Positions 8,384 to 17,971 of a DNA stretch of 64,000 bases are shown piece by piece; position 1 is the stretch's first letter, and each line of letters starts with the position of its first letter. The translations under genes and the position numbers were made by a program. Origin of the DNA: Balneola sp. GTDB lineage: Bacteria; Bacteroidota; Rhodothermia; Balneolales; Balneolaceae. The notes under the pieces were generated by a model. That model ran no database searches. It saw only the letters and a list, made by a program, of their open reading frames with translations, and was not told where the DNA came from. The stretch covers positions 1 through 64,000 of the forward strand of contig NZMW01000011.1 of assembly GCA_002694685.1 (NCBI GenBank). Direction: 5' to 3'.

Positions 8384-9823
8384 CTAAGTTTTTCTGCAAA
8401 GTTCGTCATAACCAATTAAGTTTTTCGGACTAAATGAGTCGAATTGCCACCGTGGAATTTTACGCTTACCTGTTTCAAATTCTTTCCATAGTTTTTCTAA
8501 TTCATTCTTAGATTCAACACCCAACAGAACCTTTACATTATCAAAGTATTTTGAAGATCTTGAACGTGCAAAAATTTCAAAGGGCCCTGAAAAATGACTT
8601 GCATACAAAAGTGTTTCCGGCCACCAATCATGATAAACTTCCTGATAATCGATTTGATGACGTAAATACAATATTAAATCTGCCTGCATCAAATATCTAA
8701 ATTCAATCCCTGTTTCTTTACACCTATTTTTAAGTAAATCCGCTCTAATTGAAAGCCTATTTTTTTTAAGCCTATTATTTCGATCTTCTAAAGACCTCAT
8801 ATAACGACGAAATTCTGAATAACTAGCCAGATTATTGCCGCCAAATTCAGGATGTCCAGATATATAATATTCATTTTGCATTAAATAATTAGCAGAATCG
8901 AACCTCTCATATTTTACAAGTGCAGCAACTGCATATAGAAATAGCTCATGTATTATAAATCTAAAGTTATCAAAATCCCCTTCTTTGTAACGGTTTGTAT
9001 TATTAGTCTTTGAAAGATATGGAAGCAATTTTTCAAAAAATCTGTGTATTCGAACTCTATTTTCATCGCAATCATTATATAGGGCAATTGTCAAAAAAAT
9101 TTCAATAGCTTGATTTCTGTAGGGAATAAATGACTCAATACTCTCTATTACAGCCTCATCGAATGGTTTTTCATCTCCACTTAATCTTAGCTTTTCAATT
9201 TCTGATGATAATTTTGAGAAATACTCTTCCAGAGCTGCACTTGCATAATCCTTATCATTTTTCAGTGCATTACTTGCTCTTTTAAAAACTACTGAAGTCC
9301 CTAACGATACTGAGTTATTATTTTCATCTAGAAATTTTGGTTTATCACCTAACTCAGGCTTTTGATGTAATGGCTTGTCATAAATCCATCGCAATAGTTT
9401 CTCAAAATTTTTGACATTAGTGCTTTGGTCGCTCATGTCAATATATATTCGAGATTTGTAATATGTAGGTAGGTATGCGTCCCCATTATCATCCCGCTCT
9501 TTGACCACAGCAACAAACTTATCCTGGTCTTGTTTTGAATATATTTCAGAAGATATAATTTGAGCTTCTGTTCCTACACCTCCACTTCTATCATTAGTTT
9601 TTTGGACATACTTTTCATCACAGATCAATAAAACTTTCTCTATTTCAGGTTTACTAACCATCTGCTCCATAAAAGCATTAGCGTCATTTCCTTCCTTAAG
9701 ATCCCATTTATCCAAAATTACATTTATTCCTGAATCCCGGAGCTCAGTCGCAAGATCTAGTACCCATTCTTCATGATCTGGATTGCTCCAACTATATGAT
9801 ATAAATAAATTAGGATTTGACAC
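8384..9823 (-). CDS. SEFIR-domain protein, putative antiphage defence effector
   Basis: This 479-residue protein begins with a SEFIR/TIR-like domain (about 3-140): LFISYSWSNPDHEEWV, then GINVILDKWDLKEGND, then VLLICDEKYVQK and GVGTEAQIISSEIY. Bacterial SEFIR proteins are related to TIR domains; one has been described as an antiphage system that depletes NAD. The remaining 330 residues are mostly helical, with no recognised family, and may sense infection. It has no signal peptide. It follows the secreted-protein gene by about 100 bases on the same strand and ends convergent with the integrase, in cargo position next to attL. The defence role is inferred from the domain and the location. Confidence 0.82.
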   Translation of the reverse strand: MSNPNLFISYSWSNPDHEEWVLDLATELRDSGINVILDKWDLKEGNDANAFMEQMVSKPEIEKVLLICDEKYVQKTNDRSGGVGTEAQIISSEIYSKQDQDKFVAVVKERDDNGDAYLPTYYKSRIYIDMSDQSTNVKNFEKLLRWIYDKPLHQKPELGDKPKFLDENNNSVSLGTSVVFKRASNALKNDKDYASAALEEYFSKLSSEIEKLRLSGDEKPFDEAVIESIESFIPYRNQAIEIFLTIALYNDCDENRVRIHRFFEKLLPYLSKTNNTNRYKEGDFDNFRFIIHELFLYAVAALVKYERFDSANYLMQNEYYISGHPEFGGNNLASYSEFRRYMRSLEDRNNRLKKNRLSIRADLLKNRCKETGIEFRYLMQADLILYLRHQIDYQEVYHDWWPETLLYASHFSGPFEIFARSRSSKYFDNVKVLLGVESKNELEKLWKEFETGKRKIPRWQFDSFSPKNLIGYDELCRKT

Positions 9824-9924
9824 TTCGACAGACCTTTTTAATTAATATTTCTTCTCAATTATTTCGAGAAATAGCAGTTATGGTGCTATTAAGCAAGTCC
9901 ATTTTTAGAACAAAAACGTAAATA

Positions 9925-12171
9925 CTATTTTATTAACATCAACTTTCTAGTGTCCACAAACGCTCCAGCTTGAATACGATAAATATAAGCTCCACTGGTA
10001 AGCCCTGTTGCATCAAAAGTAGCTGTGTGCCACCCGGCGCTTTGTTTATCATTCACTAAAGTAGCTACTCTTTGACCCAGCATGTTAAAAACGGCCAGTT
10101 CAACTTCAGCTGCATCTGGGATACCATAGCGAATTTGTGTAGTAGGATTAAAGGGGTTTGGGTAATTCTGCTGTAGAGAGAACTTATCCGGCTTCGATGA
10201 TAACAGCTCATTTGAAGTTGTCATTTGGGTAGTAAAGCTAAGTACTTCAGACCAGCCACTAAATCCATAACTGTTTACGGCCTGAACTCTCCAGAAGTAT
10301 TTTGCACCTTGGTCTAGGGTATTTACCTGGTACTCTGTTTCGAGCAATTCAGTGACCTCTAGTGTAGTATCTGTAAAAGATTCACTGGTTGATAATTGCA
10401 GCTGATATGTATCTGCTCCCTTTGACTCATTCCATTTCATAAGGGGCGATGTTGAAACACTATCTTCACCATTATTGGGTTCCCACGAAGGAATTCCTGG
10501 AACACCTGATTCGGTAGTAAAAACACCGATTTTACTCCATTGACTATTACCAAATTCATTGTTTCCTCTAACTCGCCAATAGTAGGTTGAGTCATACTCG
10601 AGACTATTTACAACTTGGGTAATCTTCCAATCCTTAGTTCTTATCTTAGAAGCTTCTTCATCATTAACTGAAACAAGTTCATTAAATTCGATACCTGTTG
10701 AAACTTGTAGCTCATAGTCATCTGCTTCACCAATGGGCAACCAAATAAACTGTACTGGGATTGATGCCAAAGAGCTATCTGTAGGAGCATCAAGTTTAGG
10801 TTGATCTAATGCATAGGCTGTTCTAAATGATGTGGTATCACTCCACTCTCCAGTACCAGCTAAGTTGACTCCTCTCAATCTCCAGTAATAATTTGTTCCA
10901 TAGCTTAATTCTCCGTTTAAAGAAAATGTCGTGTCCTCAATACCGAATTCAGAAATAATTTTACTATCAAAGCTTTTCAGTGCAGAAATTTCAATTTCAT
11001 ACGATTCTGAATTATTAGCATACCAATTAAGTGCAGTATCGATAGGAACATTTTCAACACCATCTAAAGGGTAAATTTTGCTAGTAGCAATTGGCGGTTC
11101 TAGGTTTGGTGAAGGAATAGCTTGAACATCTTGCCAGGATAATGCTGGGTAATTATTGGTTAGAACCCAAATTTTCTCAAAGTCTAAAGTATTCATATAA
11201 TAAAATGCAGAGTCTTCGAGCATCTGATTAGTATCAAGACCAACTCCTCCATCGTCAAAGCCTCTTCCAACTGCATTTGATTGGTTTGAACTTTTTACAT
11301 CCCAATATGATGAAACTAACTGCGTCCCATTAACACCTACAATGCCTCCAACATCAACATTGCCTATTACATTACCACTTGAATATGAATTCACTATGTT
11401 GCCAGTCCCTGTTTTCAATCCTACTAAACCACCTATACTTTCCTCACCTTCAACGTCACCCAATGCATACGAGTTTTCAACGATTCCATCCCCGCCACCT
11501 CCTCCACTTCCCATCAATCCACCTACTTGGTTATTACCTGAAATATTTCCAGTTGCAAATGAAGTAATTATGGCTCCGTTTCTATTGTTACCCAATAATC
11601 CTCCAACAACATCAGATCCAGTTACAATAGCTCTGGAAAATGAATCAATAATTTTAGCTCCACCAGTATTATTACCAACTAAACCACCTACAACACCAGA
11701 CCCACTGACAGTACCTGTTGAAGAAGAGTTTTTTATATCACCCCAGGCATTATAACCTGCTAATGCCCCAACAATGCTTTTTCCACTAATCCTACAGTTG
11801 ATAATTACTACATTACTAATTGGAGCACGGTCAACATATCCAAAAAGTCCAACATAATTTTCATTTCTATTTATGTTTAAGTCACTAATTTTATAGCCTT
11901 GCCCATCAAAAGACCCAGTAAAACTTATAATATTATCGCCTATTGGTTCAAACCCTAAACTATCATTCCAAGCAATAGTCTCCCCAGCATCAATGTCGCT
12001 AACCTGGATGTAGTGTTTATCTGGCTGACTACTTATCTCCTGTAGCTGTTCTAACGTAGATATTTGATAAGGGTCCTCTTCAGTCCCAGATCCACCAGCA
12101 AATTGTGCTTGCACTTGCACTGTTCCTAGAAAAACAAAAAGAAGCCCCAATAAAATTTTATTACCCGACAT
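9925..12171 (-). CDS. Secreted GLUG-repeat and fibronectin-type protein with type IX sorting tail
   Basis: This 748-residue protein has an N-terminal signal peptide (about 1-22, ending VQAQ). A run of GLUG-like units follows (about 95-290, repeating GGLVG/VGGLMG). Three fibronectin-type domains come next (about 355-650, with YYWRLRG, YYWRVRG and YFWRVQA strands). The C-terminal type IX secretion sorting domain (about 665-748) contains NYPNPFNP, a GQRVATL strand and a final GAYIYRI. It would be exported through the outer membrane and attached or released outside the cell, perhaps as an adhesin. The Gly/Ser repeats give long open frames on the opposite strand that are shadows. An adhesin-like gene is unusual cargo for a small defence island. 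Confidence 0.85.
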   Translation of the reverse strand: MSGNKILLGLLFVFLGTVQVQAQFAGGSGTEEDPYQISTLEQLQEISSQPDKHYIQVSDIDAGETIAWNDSLGFEPIGDNIISFTGSFDGQGYKISDLNINRNENYVGLFGYVDRAPISNVVIINCRISGKSIVGALAGYNAWGDIKNSSSTGTVSGSGVVGGLVGNNTGGAKIIDSFSRAIVTGSDVVGGLLGNNRNGAIITSFATGNISGNNQVGGLMGSGGGGGDGIVENSYALGDVEGEESIGGLVGLKTGTGNIVNSYSSGNVIGNVDVGGIVGVNGTQLVSSYWDVKSSNQSNAVGRGFDDGGVGLDTNQMLEDSAFYYMNTLDFEKIWVLTNNYPALSWQDVQAIPSPNLEPPIATSKIYPLDGVENVPIDTALNWYANNSESYEIEISALKSFDSKIISEFGIEDTTFSLNGELSYGTNYYWRLRGVNLAGTGEWSDTTSFRTAYALDQPKLDAPTDSSLASIPVQFIWLPIGEADDYELQVSTGIEFNELVSVNDEEASKIRTKDWKITQVVNSLEYDSTYYWRVRGNNEFGNSQWSKIGVFTTESGVPGIPSWEPNNGEDSVSTSPLMKWNESKGADTYQLQLSTSESFTDTTLEVTELLETEYQVNTLDQGAKYFWRVQAVNSYGFSGWSEVLSFTTQMTTSNELLSSKPDKFSLQQNYPNPFNPTTQIRYGIPDAAEVELAVFNMLGQRVATLVNDKQSAGWHTATFDATGLTSGAYIYRIQAGAFVDTRKLMLIK

Positions 12172-12261
12172 ATTATAAATTTTGTATTTAGAAATCCCAT
12201 AAATGTAATGATTTCAAATACTAAATGTAATAATCAGAGCACCTGCTTATTGGGCAATACT

Positions 12262-13599
12262 TTAATTCCTCTCCAAAAAATGCGTCTGGCCCTCCACACG
12301 GTGCATCGTATGAGCTTTAACCAACGTCCCTTTACCATATCGATTATTTATCTCATCTAAAGCTTCATTTCGGGCTACAGATTCGGCTTCATCCTGGAAA
12401 AACATATTCATCTGCTTGGTCTTATCGATTTTATGTGTGCCAATACCCAGGTTCCTAATCTCCAATCCCTTCTGGCATGCCACTGACAAAGCGTATTCGA
12501 CTTTATCCATACAGGCCTCGTATACATATTCGTCAACATTAGTGAAGCCTGGAGTCACAAAGCGAAAGCCTACGGCTGGCCGGTCCGTGTTGTTGAATCC
12601 GAACATTCCGCTGAAGCTGTTGGCTCGGATTCCATAGGCTCGCATTCGGTAGCAAATTTGGTAGATACCAATGGCAAACTCTCCCTTAATACGTTCAAGA
12701 TCTAAGCTGCCCTCAGAAAACGTATGACCATAACTTACGCCCCACTTTGGTGAGTATTCATCGTGTTCTTCTAATATCCTGGCCTGGTCCTGCCCGGTTA
12801 TAGTCTCAAAAATCATTCGTCCGAAGTTGGCCCCGAATAATCGAATGAATGTATTAACGCTTCCCCGATCTACTACATCTCCTATGGTTTGAAATCCTTC
12901 ACCTAAGATATGTTCATAGCGCCGGCGCCCTACCCCCCAAACCTCGTCTACATCTAAGGGATATATGTAAGCTCTCTCGTCTTCATCATTTAGAACCAGA
13001 CTTACACCCTTGGGTTTATCTAAGCTGCTGGCCAGTTTGGAGTAAGTCTTAGATCGCGCTATACCAATAGATCCATAGAGTCCAGTCTCCTGAAATATCT
13101 CATTCTGTAAGCGTTGACCAAACTCTTTGATCTCTTTTTCACACTTGTCTTTCATGAAGGTTAGATCCATAAAGTATTCGTCCATTGAATACCGCTCTAT
13201 CTTGTGGGAGTAGTTTCTCATGATGTGGTGGACTTGCTTGGAAATAGCCGTGTAAGTCGTGTAATCCACCTGAAGCATACAGACATAAGGAAAGAGCTGC
13301 ACGGCCTCGTAGGCGCTCATCCCGGTCTTAACACCGTACTCCCTGGCTTCGTAGGATGCAGTGGCTACTATCCCTTTAACCCTACCATCATCCCTGCGCC
13401 ACCCACCAATTATTAAGGGTAAACCATAGAGCTTTTTTCTACGCTGTTCTACCTGAGCGTAAAAGCAAGCAAAATCAAAATGAAGATATAGTCGCTCTCG
13501 TCGAGATATGTGTTGATGCTCAGGATAAACTGTATTGTATAAAGTAATGCGGTGTACATCATGTTCTGGCTGAAACGGATTCCCTCTTTTTTTTGGCAT
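12262..13599 (-). CDS. Y-family translesion DNA polymerase (DinB/UmuC-like)
   Basis: The protein copies past damaged bases with low fidelity. The palm motifs are visible: HFDFACFYAQVE (about 34-45) with the first catalytic Asp, and YSMDEYFMDL with the Asp-Glu pair. YGSIGIARSKTYSKLASSLDKP is also typical of the family, as is a helix-hairpin region with VWGVGRRRYEHI (about 220). The chosen start is the ATG at 13599 (MPKKRGN), giving 445 residues. An upstream in-frame codon would add 19 residues that overlap the divergent promoter region. No clear beta-clamp-binding tail was identified. It sits on a mobile island near an SRAP protein, which suggests DNA-damage tolerance cargo. Confidence 0.9.
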   Translation of the reverse strand: MPKKRGNPFQPEHDVHRITLYNTVYPEHQHISRRERLYLHFDFACFYAQVEQRRKKLYGLPLIIGGWRRDDGRVKGIVATASYEAREYGVKTGMSAYEAVQLFPYVCMLQVDYTTYTAISKQVHHIMRNYSHKIERYSMDEYFMDLTFMKDKCEKEIKEFGQRLQNEIFQETGLYGSIGIARSKTYSKLASSLDKPKGVSLVLNDEDERAYIYPLDVDEVWGVGRRRYEHILGEGFQTIGDVVDRGSVNTFIRLFGANFGRMIFETITGQDQARILEEHDEYSPKWGVSYGHTFSEGSLDLERIKGEFAIGIYQICYRMRAYGIRANSFSGMFGFNNTDRPAVGFRFVTPGFTNVDEYVYEACMDKVEYALSVACQKGLEIRNLGIGTHKIDKTKQMNMFFQDEAESVARNEALDEINNRYGKGTLVKAHTMHRVEGQTHFLERN

Positions 13600-13620
13600 A
13601 GTTTCTTGATCTTTTATTGA

Positions 13621-13643
13621 TATGTGTAATATATGTGTGTAAT
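13621..13643. promoter_or_regulatory. Repeated TATGTGT motif in divergent polymerase/unknown-gene promoter
   Basis: TATGTGTAAT (13621-13630) and TATGTGTGTAAT (13632-13643) lie in the 69-base gap between the two divergent starts. Spacing of about 11 bases, one helical turn, would suit a dimeric repressor. This is a candidate operator only. Confidence 0.3.
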
Positions 13644-13668
13644 TTAAAATGACCAAAAAGAGTTGGTC

Positions 13669-14271
13669 ATGAATAAATTCCCCTTAATCGAAATGTTGGC
13701 TTATTTCTCGAGACACAGCCGCCCATCTGTGCCTCAATGGAGAGATACCTTTGTACAGAACCAAAAGAGAATCCTAACATCATGTACCAAAGAAGAAGGT
13801 GGTATTAAGAAGTCCTATTACAGCATCGAAACAAAAGAAGGTGAGATCATTGACTTAATATTCAATCATGAAGAACTGATCTGGGATCTGGAAGCCTCCG
13901 GGAAGCTAAAAGGTTATACCGTAGACAAGGTTCTTGTCCATATGAAACGCCACAAGAATCCTACCTCTGCCTCCCACCGAGTGGTTCCACTACGTTTCGA
14001 AGTATTGCCAAGATCAGAGGTCGAGCGTAAATCTCCTATTGAGTTCTCACTTATCGAGCGAATGCAGCCGTATCGGTTTCAGAAGAATAGCAACGGCTCC
14101 ATCCAGGTTCAACGCGTCGTAGCGCGTAATAATGAAAACAGGATACATGAGGTGAATCTCAACTACGTCGTCGAGGATACTGACAAGCGATTCTACCACT
14201 TAATCTTTATCACAAAAGACTTGGACTGGAGATTCATCAAAGAGATGGATCGCTTACTGTTTGAGGACTAA
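13669..14271 (+). CDS. Unknown protein divergent from the Y-family polymerase
   Basis: About 200 residues, no family recognised. It begins MNKFPLIEMLAYFSRHSRPS, contains a Trp-bearing N-terminal helix region and a beta-rich centre, and ends acidic (LLFED). There is no signal peptide or membrane segment. The start at 13669 is chosen because AAAAAGAG lies 7-14 bases before it; a TTG two codons upstream is possible. It shares a 69-base intergenic region with the polymerase gene, a typical layout for co-regulated partners. A role in the polymerase's regulation or recruitment is a guess from position. Confidence 0.65.
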   Translation: MNKFPLIEMLAYFSRHSRPSVPQWRDTFVQNQKRILTSCTKEEGGIKKSYYSIETKEGEIIDLIFNHEELIWDLEASGKLKGYTVDKVLVHMKRHKNPTSASHRVVPLRFEVLPRSEVERKSPIEFSLIERMQPYRFQKNSNGSIQVQRVVARNNENRIHEVNLNYVVEDTDKRFYHLIFITKDLDWRFIKEMDRLLFED

Positions 14272-14339
14272 GCCTTCCCTTTTCACTGAATTTCAGTTAT
14301 TGTAATGCAGATGCAGTTCAATATAAGTTCATACTAATT

Positions 14340-14723
14340 ATGGATAGCCCATTAGACAAAGCGTTATCGGAATATGCGATGGCAAACTTTAAGTTCTTCC
14401 GAAGTTTTGCCCGGCTTAATTCTGAGAAGTTCAATTTCTCAGTACCATTAAAAGACTTTGAGAAGAACATCCACAACTATGAAGAAACTGCTTACCAGCT
14501 AATTGATGCATTAATCGTAAGTGATATTGGAAAAGAAGACTCTGAGGTGTTAGCTGAAAGTATTGAATTGACACTAAAGCTTGCCAGGTATTCAAAGCAA
14601 TCTCTTCATCTAATTAAAAGCTTTTTCAATGGTTCTGCTAGCCAGGAGAGGGTATGTGCCCAAAAAAGCATTGAGAAGATTTGGGGGTTTAATGAGAAAA
14701 TTTTAGAACTGGAACTACCCTAA
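14340..14723 (+). CDS. Unknown all-helical protein
   Basis: 127 residues, no recognised family. The composition (many Leu, Lys, Glu, Ser; few Gly and Pro) predicts an all-helical cytoplasmic protein, with segments such as FKFFRSFARLNSEKFNF and ESIELTLKLARYSKQSLHLI. It lies 68 bases after the previous unknown gene on the same strand and ends 6 bases from the convergent gene at 14730. The short intergenic gap contains no obvious terminator, so it may be co-transcribed with 13669-14271. Confidence 0.6.
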   Translation: MDSPLDKALSEYAMANFKFFRSFARLNSEKFNFSVPLKDFEKNIHNYEETAYQLIDALIVSDIGKEDSEVLAESIELTLKLARYSKQSLHLIKSFFNGSASQERVCAQKSIEKIWGFNEKILELELP

Positions 14724-14729
14724 CACAAG

Positions 14730-14942
14730 TTACGGCTCAATACCCTGAAAGTCCTCCCAGTACCACTCTCTCATGTCTTTGACCAACTGCTCTTTTACTT
14801 CATCCGGCGCTAAATCTCCCCATACTACTTTATCAATGAGATCATCGTCATCTCCAAGCAATGCCTGACATCTTGGAAAATCATTGTGGATAATAAAACC
14901 TCTGTCAGCTTCAAGTGTAAATTCGAATTTTGGTTTTTCCAT
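14730..14942 (-). CDS. Small acidic protein of unknown function, downstream of SRAP
   Basis: 70 residues, strongly acidic (a DDDD run at about 32-35) with several Trp residues near the C-terminus (REWYWEDF). It begins 14 bases after the SRAP stop on the same strand and has a GAGG-like site before its ATG, so the two genes probably form an operon. No family was recognised. Acidity and size would fit a small regulator, DNA mimic or inhibitor, but nothing in the sequence proves this. Confidence 0.6.
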   Translation of the reverse strand: MEKPKFEFTLEADRGFIIHNDFPRCQALLGDDDDLIDKVVWGDLAPDEVKEQLVKDMREWYWEDFQGIEP

Positions 14943-14956
14943 AGTACGCCCTCCAT

Positions 14957-15679
14957 TTAACCAAAAAGGTCAGCCTTTTCGATTAGTCCAGGTTCATTGT
15001 TTTTCACATTTCCAACGGCTTTCGGCACAATATGTTCTTTTAGCGCATCATCAGGATAGGGCTCTAAGAAATCAAGAAGAAAGTCTGGATCAGTGTTTTC
15101 AGGATTCAACCAATCATCAAATTCTTCCGGGTGTAAAATAACAGGCATTCGATCATGTATGCTCTCCATAAGCTTATTCGGAGAAGTAGTAATGATGGAA
15201 TAGGATTGACCAACACTTGACGATTCCGGCGCTATATCAGAATAAATGCCAGCAAAACCCATAAACTTGCCTTCTTTCGGATAGATGTAGTGCGGAGTCT
15301 TATTTCCTTTTGATCCTGTCCATTCATAAAAGCCATTAGCCGGAACTATACACCTTCGATTTAGAAACGGAGACTTCCACATTCGGCTGCTCATAATCTT
15401 ATCATCTCTGGTATTAATTGGAGTGAATGGCTTATCTCCCTTTTTAGGCTTCCATCCCATAAATCCCCAGTGCATAGATACGATAACTCTTTGGCCTTCT
15501 TCATTCACAAACGCGACAGGCATTTCATGAGTTGGAGCAACATTATAATTAGCAAAGAAGATTTCGGTTTGCTTACCAGGGCGCCGGTTTAGAGGAGGAG
15601 CAATTCCTTGATCAATGGAATTTAGAAAGTCTTCCAACTCTTGCTGTTCTTCTGCTGTCAGGGTGTATCGTCCGCACAT
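14957..15679 (-). CDS. SRAP/HMCES-family abasic-site protein (YedK-like)
   Basis: This 240-residue protein belongs to the SOS-response-associated peptidase family, which crosslinks to abasic sites in single-stranded DNA and shields them. The catalytic Cys2 follows the initiator in MCGRYTLTAEE. NYNVAPTHEMPV, the NTRDDKI segment, RRCIVPANGFYEW (active-site Glu) and HDRMPVIL (active-site His) are all present. Length is normal. It faces left, back to back with the DUF3987 gene and near the Y-family polymerase, so the island carries two proteins for tolerating damaged template. It probably leads a two-gene operon with 14730-14942. Confidence 0.93.
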   Translation of the reverse strand: MCGRYTLTAEEQQELEDFLNSIDQGIAPPLNRRPGKQTEIFFANYNVAPTHEMPVAFVNEEGQRVIVSMHWGFMGWKPKKGDKPFTPINTRDDKIMSSRMWKSPFLNRRCIVPANGFYEWTGSKGNKTPHYIYPKEGKFMGFAGIYSDIAPESSSVGQSYSIITTSPNKLMESIHDRMPVILHPEEFDDWLNPENTDPDFLLDFLEPYPDDALKEHIVPKAVGNVKNNEPGLIEKADLFG

Positions 15680-15825
15680 GTTGTCGAATATTTATTTCTA
15701 ATTAAAAATTTTGTAGATAAACCTTTCCCTTTCTTGTGACTAGATACAGCTTGATTATATTTGCCCTGCAAAAGAAAATACCCCTCCAATTAAGTTTTAA
15801 TTACATAAGCCACAATGGGAGAGGT

Positions 15826-17889
15826 ATGTCATTAAAACAATCACAAATTCATGAGGAAATAAATTTGAATACCAAAAGTACTCAAAAACAAGATACTCGG
15901 ACTGCTATAAATCGATTATTAAATGAACCAAATCACCCATTAATTGTCAATACCAAAAAGTATGATCAGCTAGAGTATAATACGCTTGTTAAATTCAACG
16001 CCGGCATTATTAATATCTGGGGATATGATTGGCTGTTATTTAAATACAATACCGGCGCACAGCTTTACAGAAGGGAAAATAACAAAAAAGTAATAAGAGC
16101 AGTCACAGACTCAAAGCCTGCTGAGAGCTTCTTTGGTCTCGAAAACCTCAACCCACACCATAAACTTATTGTAGCAAAATCACCACGTGAAGCAATGTTA
16201 CTTGATCAGCTAATGGGTGATGAGTACTCAGTACTGGGTCTCGCTTCAGGTGAGGTAGGCACTTTGAGTTCAGCACAAAAAAAATGCCTGGAACTGGTAC
16301 TTCCAAGCATTCAAAAAATCTATGTTTTTATGGACACAAATGACATCAATTCTTTAAAAATCTCATCTATGTTAACAGAAGATATATCTAAATTAACTAA
16401 TAAAGCAACCCGCCAAATTGACATCACTAGGTCGAGTGAGGGGAAATTCAAAGATGTTACTGATGCAATTCGGAATGGAGAAGGTAAAGCATTTATTCAG
16501 AAAAGCATGAATAATTCAAAGCTCTTTGAACCTGCAGCTACTGCAAGTACTGCAATAGCTCCAAAAGTTTCTACTTCAATATTCAATGAAACTAATTTTC
16601 CTTCAAGACTCCCTGAATTTATTGTTGAGGATATGTCACCCTCAATTGGTAACCTCCTCAAACTTATTAATGAAGACTATAAGCGGGATGTTTTTCTTTT
16701 ATCTTCACTTCCAGTTATCGCTTCCCACTTAGTAAATGTTAAAATCCATACTAGGGATGGATTGGTAACCCCAGACCTTTATTCAATGGTTGTAGCCCCC
16801 CCGGCTTCTGGAAAAGGAGTTGCAAATAAGGCTAGAGATATCGGCAAATCTTTAGAAGAACATTTCAGTTCTCAATACCAAGAATCTTTGAGGCTTTGGA
16901 GAAGTCTTCGAAAAGAAGACCCTACTTTAGATAAACCTGAACCTAGAATGCTCTTTTTACCTGCTAACTCTTCAAATAGAGCAATGCACGATAGTCTGAA
17001 AGTGAATAATGAGCACGGAATAATATTTGAATCCGAAATTGACACACTAGTAGAAGCTTTCAACCAAGATTGGGGTAACTTTTCAGCATTAGCAAGACAA
17101 GCTTTTCATCATGAGAGTGTTTCCATTAACAGAAAGGATGAATACTTCTCTTTAGAAAACCCATCACTATCTATTTTCTTATCTGGAACAGAAGATCAGT
17201 TTACAAGGCTATTCAAGAACCCGGATAATGGATTTTTCTCACGATTCCTATTTTACACATATAGAGCCGAAAGAAAGTGGCAAAGTCAAAGAGCTACAAA
17301 CCAATCAAGGGAGCTTGAATCAAAAATTGATGAACTAAGTAAATCACTAAAAGAATTGTTTCTGTACCTGGATCAAAGAGAGAAACCAATCATAATTTTG
17401 ATTGGGAAAAGACAATGGGATAGAATAGATAGTTTTTTTAATGATATGACCCAATTCTTAGTTCGTGAAGGTTTCAGTGATCATCATCACTCGATTCTAA
17501 GAAGAAACTCTCTAATACTAGTAAGAATTCTAACTATTCTTAGCTGTTTAAGATTATTGCATACTTTAGGAATAGGGGCATTTGATACTGATAAAATTAA
17601 TACTACTGAGGACGAACTTGATGTCTCCATTAAAATAATTGAAGTATTATTTGAGCACAGCTCTCATTTTCTTGAAAAACTCTTTAGTAGAAGAAAAACT
17701 TCAAAGCTAAACCAAAAAGAATCTAGTCTCTTAAAATTACTCCCATTTGAGTTTGAAACAAATGATGCAATTAATATTGGCAGCCAGTTAGAGTACTCTG
17801 AAAGGAGCACTTATTATGCTTTAAAAAAGTTAACTAAAGAGGGAATCCTAGAGAATCCAAAAAAAGGACTTTACAAGAAATCAGCATAG
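15826..17889 (+). CDS. DUF3987-family primase/helicase-like replication protein
   Basis: About 687 residues. The N-terminal part (about 100-230) looks Toprim-like: KLIVAKSPREAMLLDQ, a VLGLASGEVG segment and IYVFMDTND. The C-terminal DUF3987 domain has a Walker A-like APPASGKG, the acidic IIFESEIDTL, a SGTEDQFTRLFKN segment and GFFSRFLFYTYR. Such proteins are common on Bacteroidota mobile elements beside integrases and probably act in element replication. The start at 15826 (MSLKQSQ) has GGGAGAGG just before it; an upstream in-frame start would add 30 residues of poor quality. It ends with a winged-helix-like tail (RSTYYALKKLTKEGIL). Confidence 0.8.
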   Translation: MSLKQSQIHEEINLNTKSTQKQDTRTAINRLLNEPNHPLIVNTKKYDQLEYNTLVKFNAGIINIWGYDWLLFKYNTGAQLYRRENNKKVIRAVTDSKPAESFFGLENLNPHHKLIVAKSPREAMLLDQLMGDEYSVLGLASGEVGTLSSAQKKCLELVLPSIQKIYVFMDTNDINSLKISSMLTEDISKLTNKATRQIDITRSSEGKFKDVTDAIRNGEGKAFIQKSMNNSKLFEPAATASTAIAPKVSTSIFNETNFPSRLPEFIVEDMSPSIGNLLKLINEDYKRDVFLLSSLPVIASHLVNVKIHTRDGLVTPDLYSMVVAPPASGKGVANKARDIGKSLEEHFSSQYQESLRLWRSLRKEDPTLDKPEPRMLFLPANSSNRAMHDSLKVNNEHGIIFESEIDTLVEAFNQDWGNFSALARQAFHHESVSINRKDEYFSLENPSLSIFLSGTEDQFTRLFKNPDNGFFSRFLFYTYRAERKWQSQRATNQSRELESKIDELSKSLKELFLYLDQREKPIIILIGKRQWDRIDSFFNDMTQFLVREGFSDHHHSILRRNSLILVRILTILSCLRLLHTLGIGAFDTDKINTTEDELDVSIKIIEVLFEHSSHFLEKLFSRRKTSKLNQKESSLLKLLPFEFETNDAINIGSQLEYSERSTYYALKKLTKEGILENPKKGLYKKSA

Positions 17890-17904
17890 CATTGTATCAT
17901 AATA

Positions 17905-17928
17905 TTGCAGTTTTGCAGTTTTGCAGTT
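17905..17928 (+). repeat. Three tandem TTGCAGTT octamers
   Basis: TTGCAGTT occurs three times head to tail just after the DUF3987 stop. It is short enough to be chance slippage, but iterons beside a replication-type gene can mark an origin. Confidence 0.5.
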
Positions 17929-17943
17929 ATTCAAAATCTGAAA

Positions 17944-17971
17944 GGCACCTCTGTCAGGTGCTTTTCATTTT
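17944..17971 (+). terminator. Terminator of the DUF3987 gene
   Basis: GCACCT (17945-17950) and AGGTGC (17956-17961) form a hairpin with a CTGTC loop, followed by TTTTCATTTTTT. It is a good intrinsic terminator about 55 bases after the stop. Confidence 0.8.

Noticed and set aside
11342-11755. 137-codon plus-strand frame opposite the secreted repeat protein
   Set aside because: Its Pro/Leu/Thr-rich text is the complement of the Gly/Ser/Asn-rich GLUG repeats; there is no ribosome site or family.
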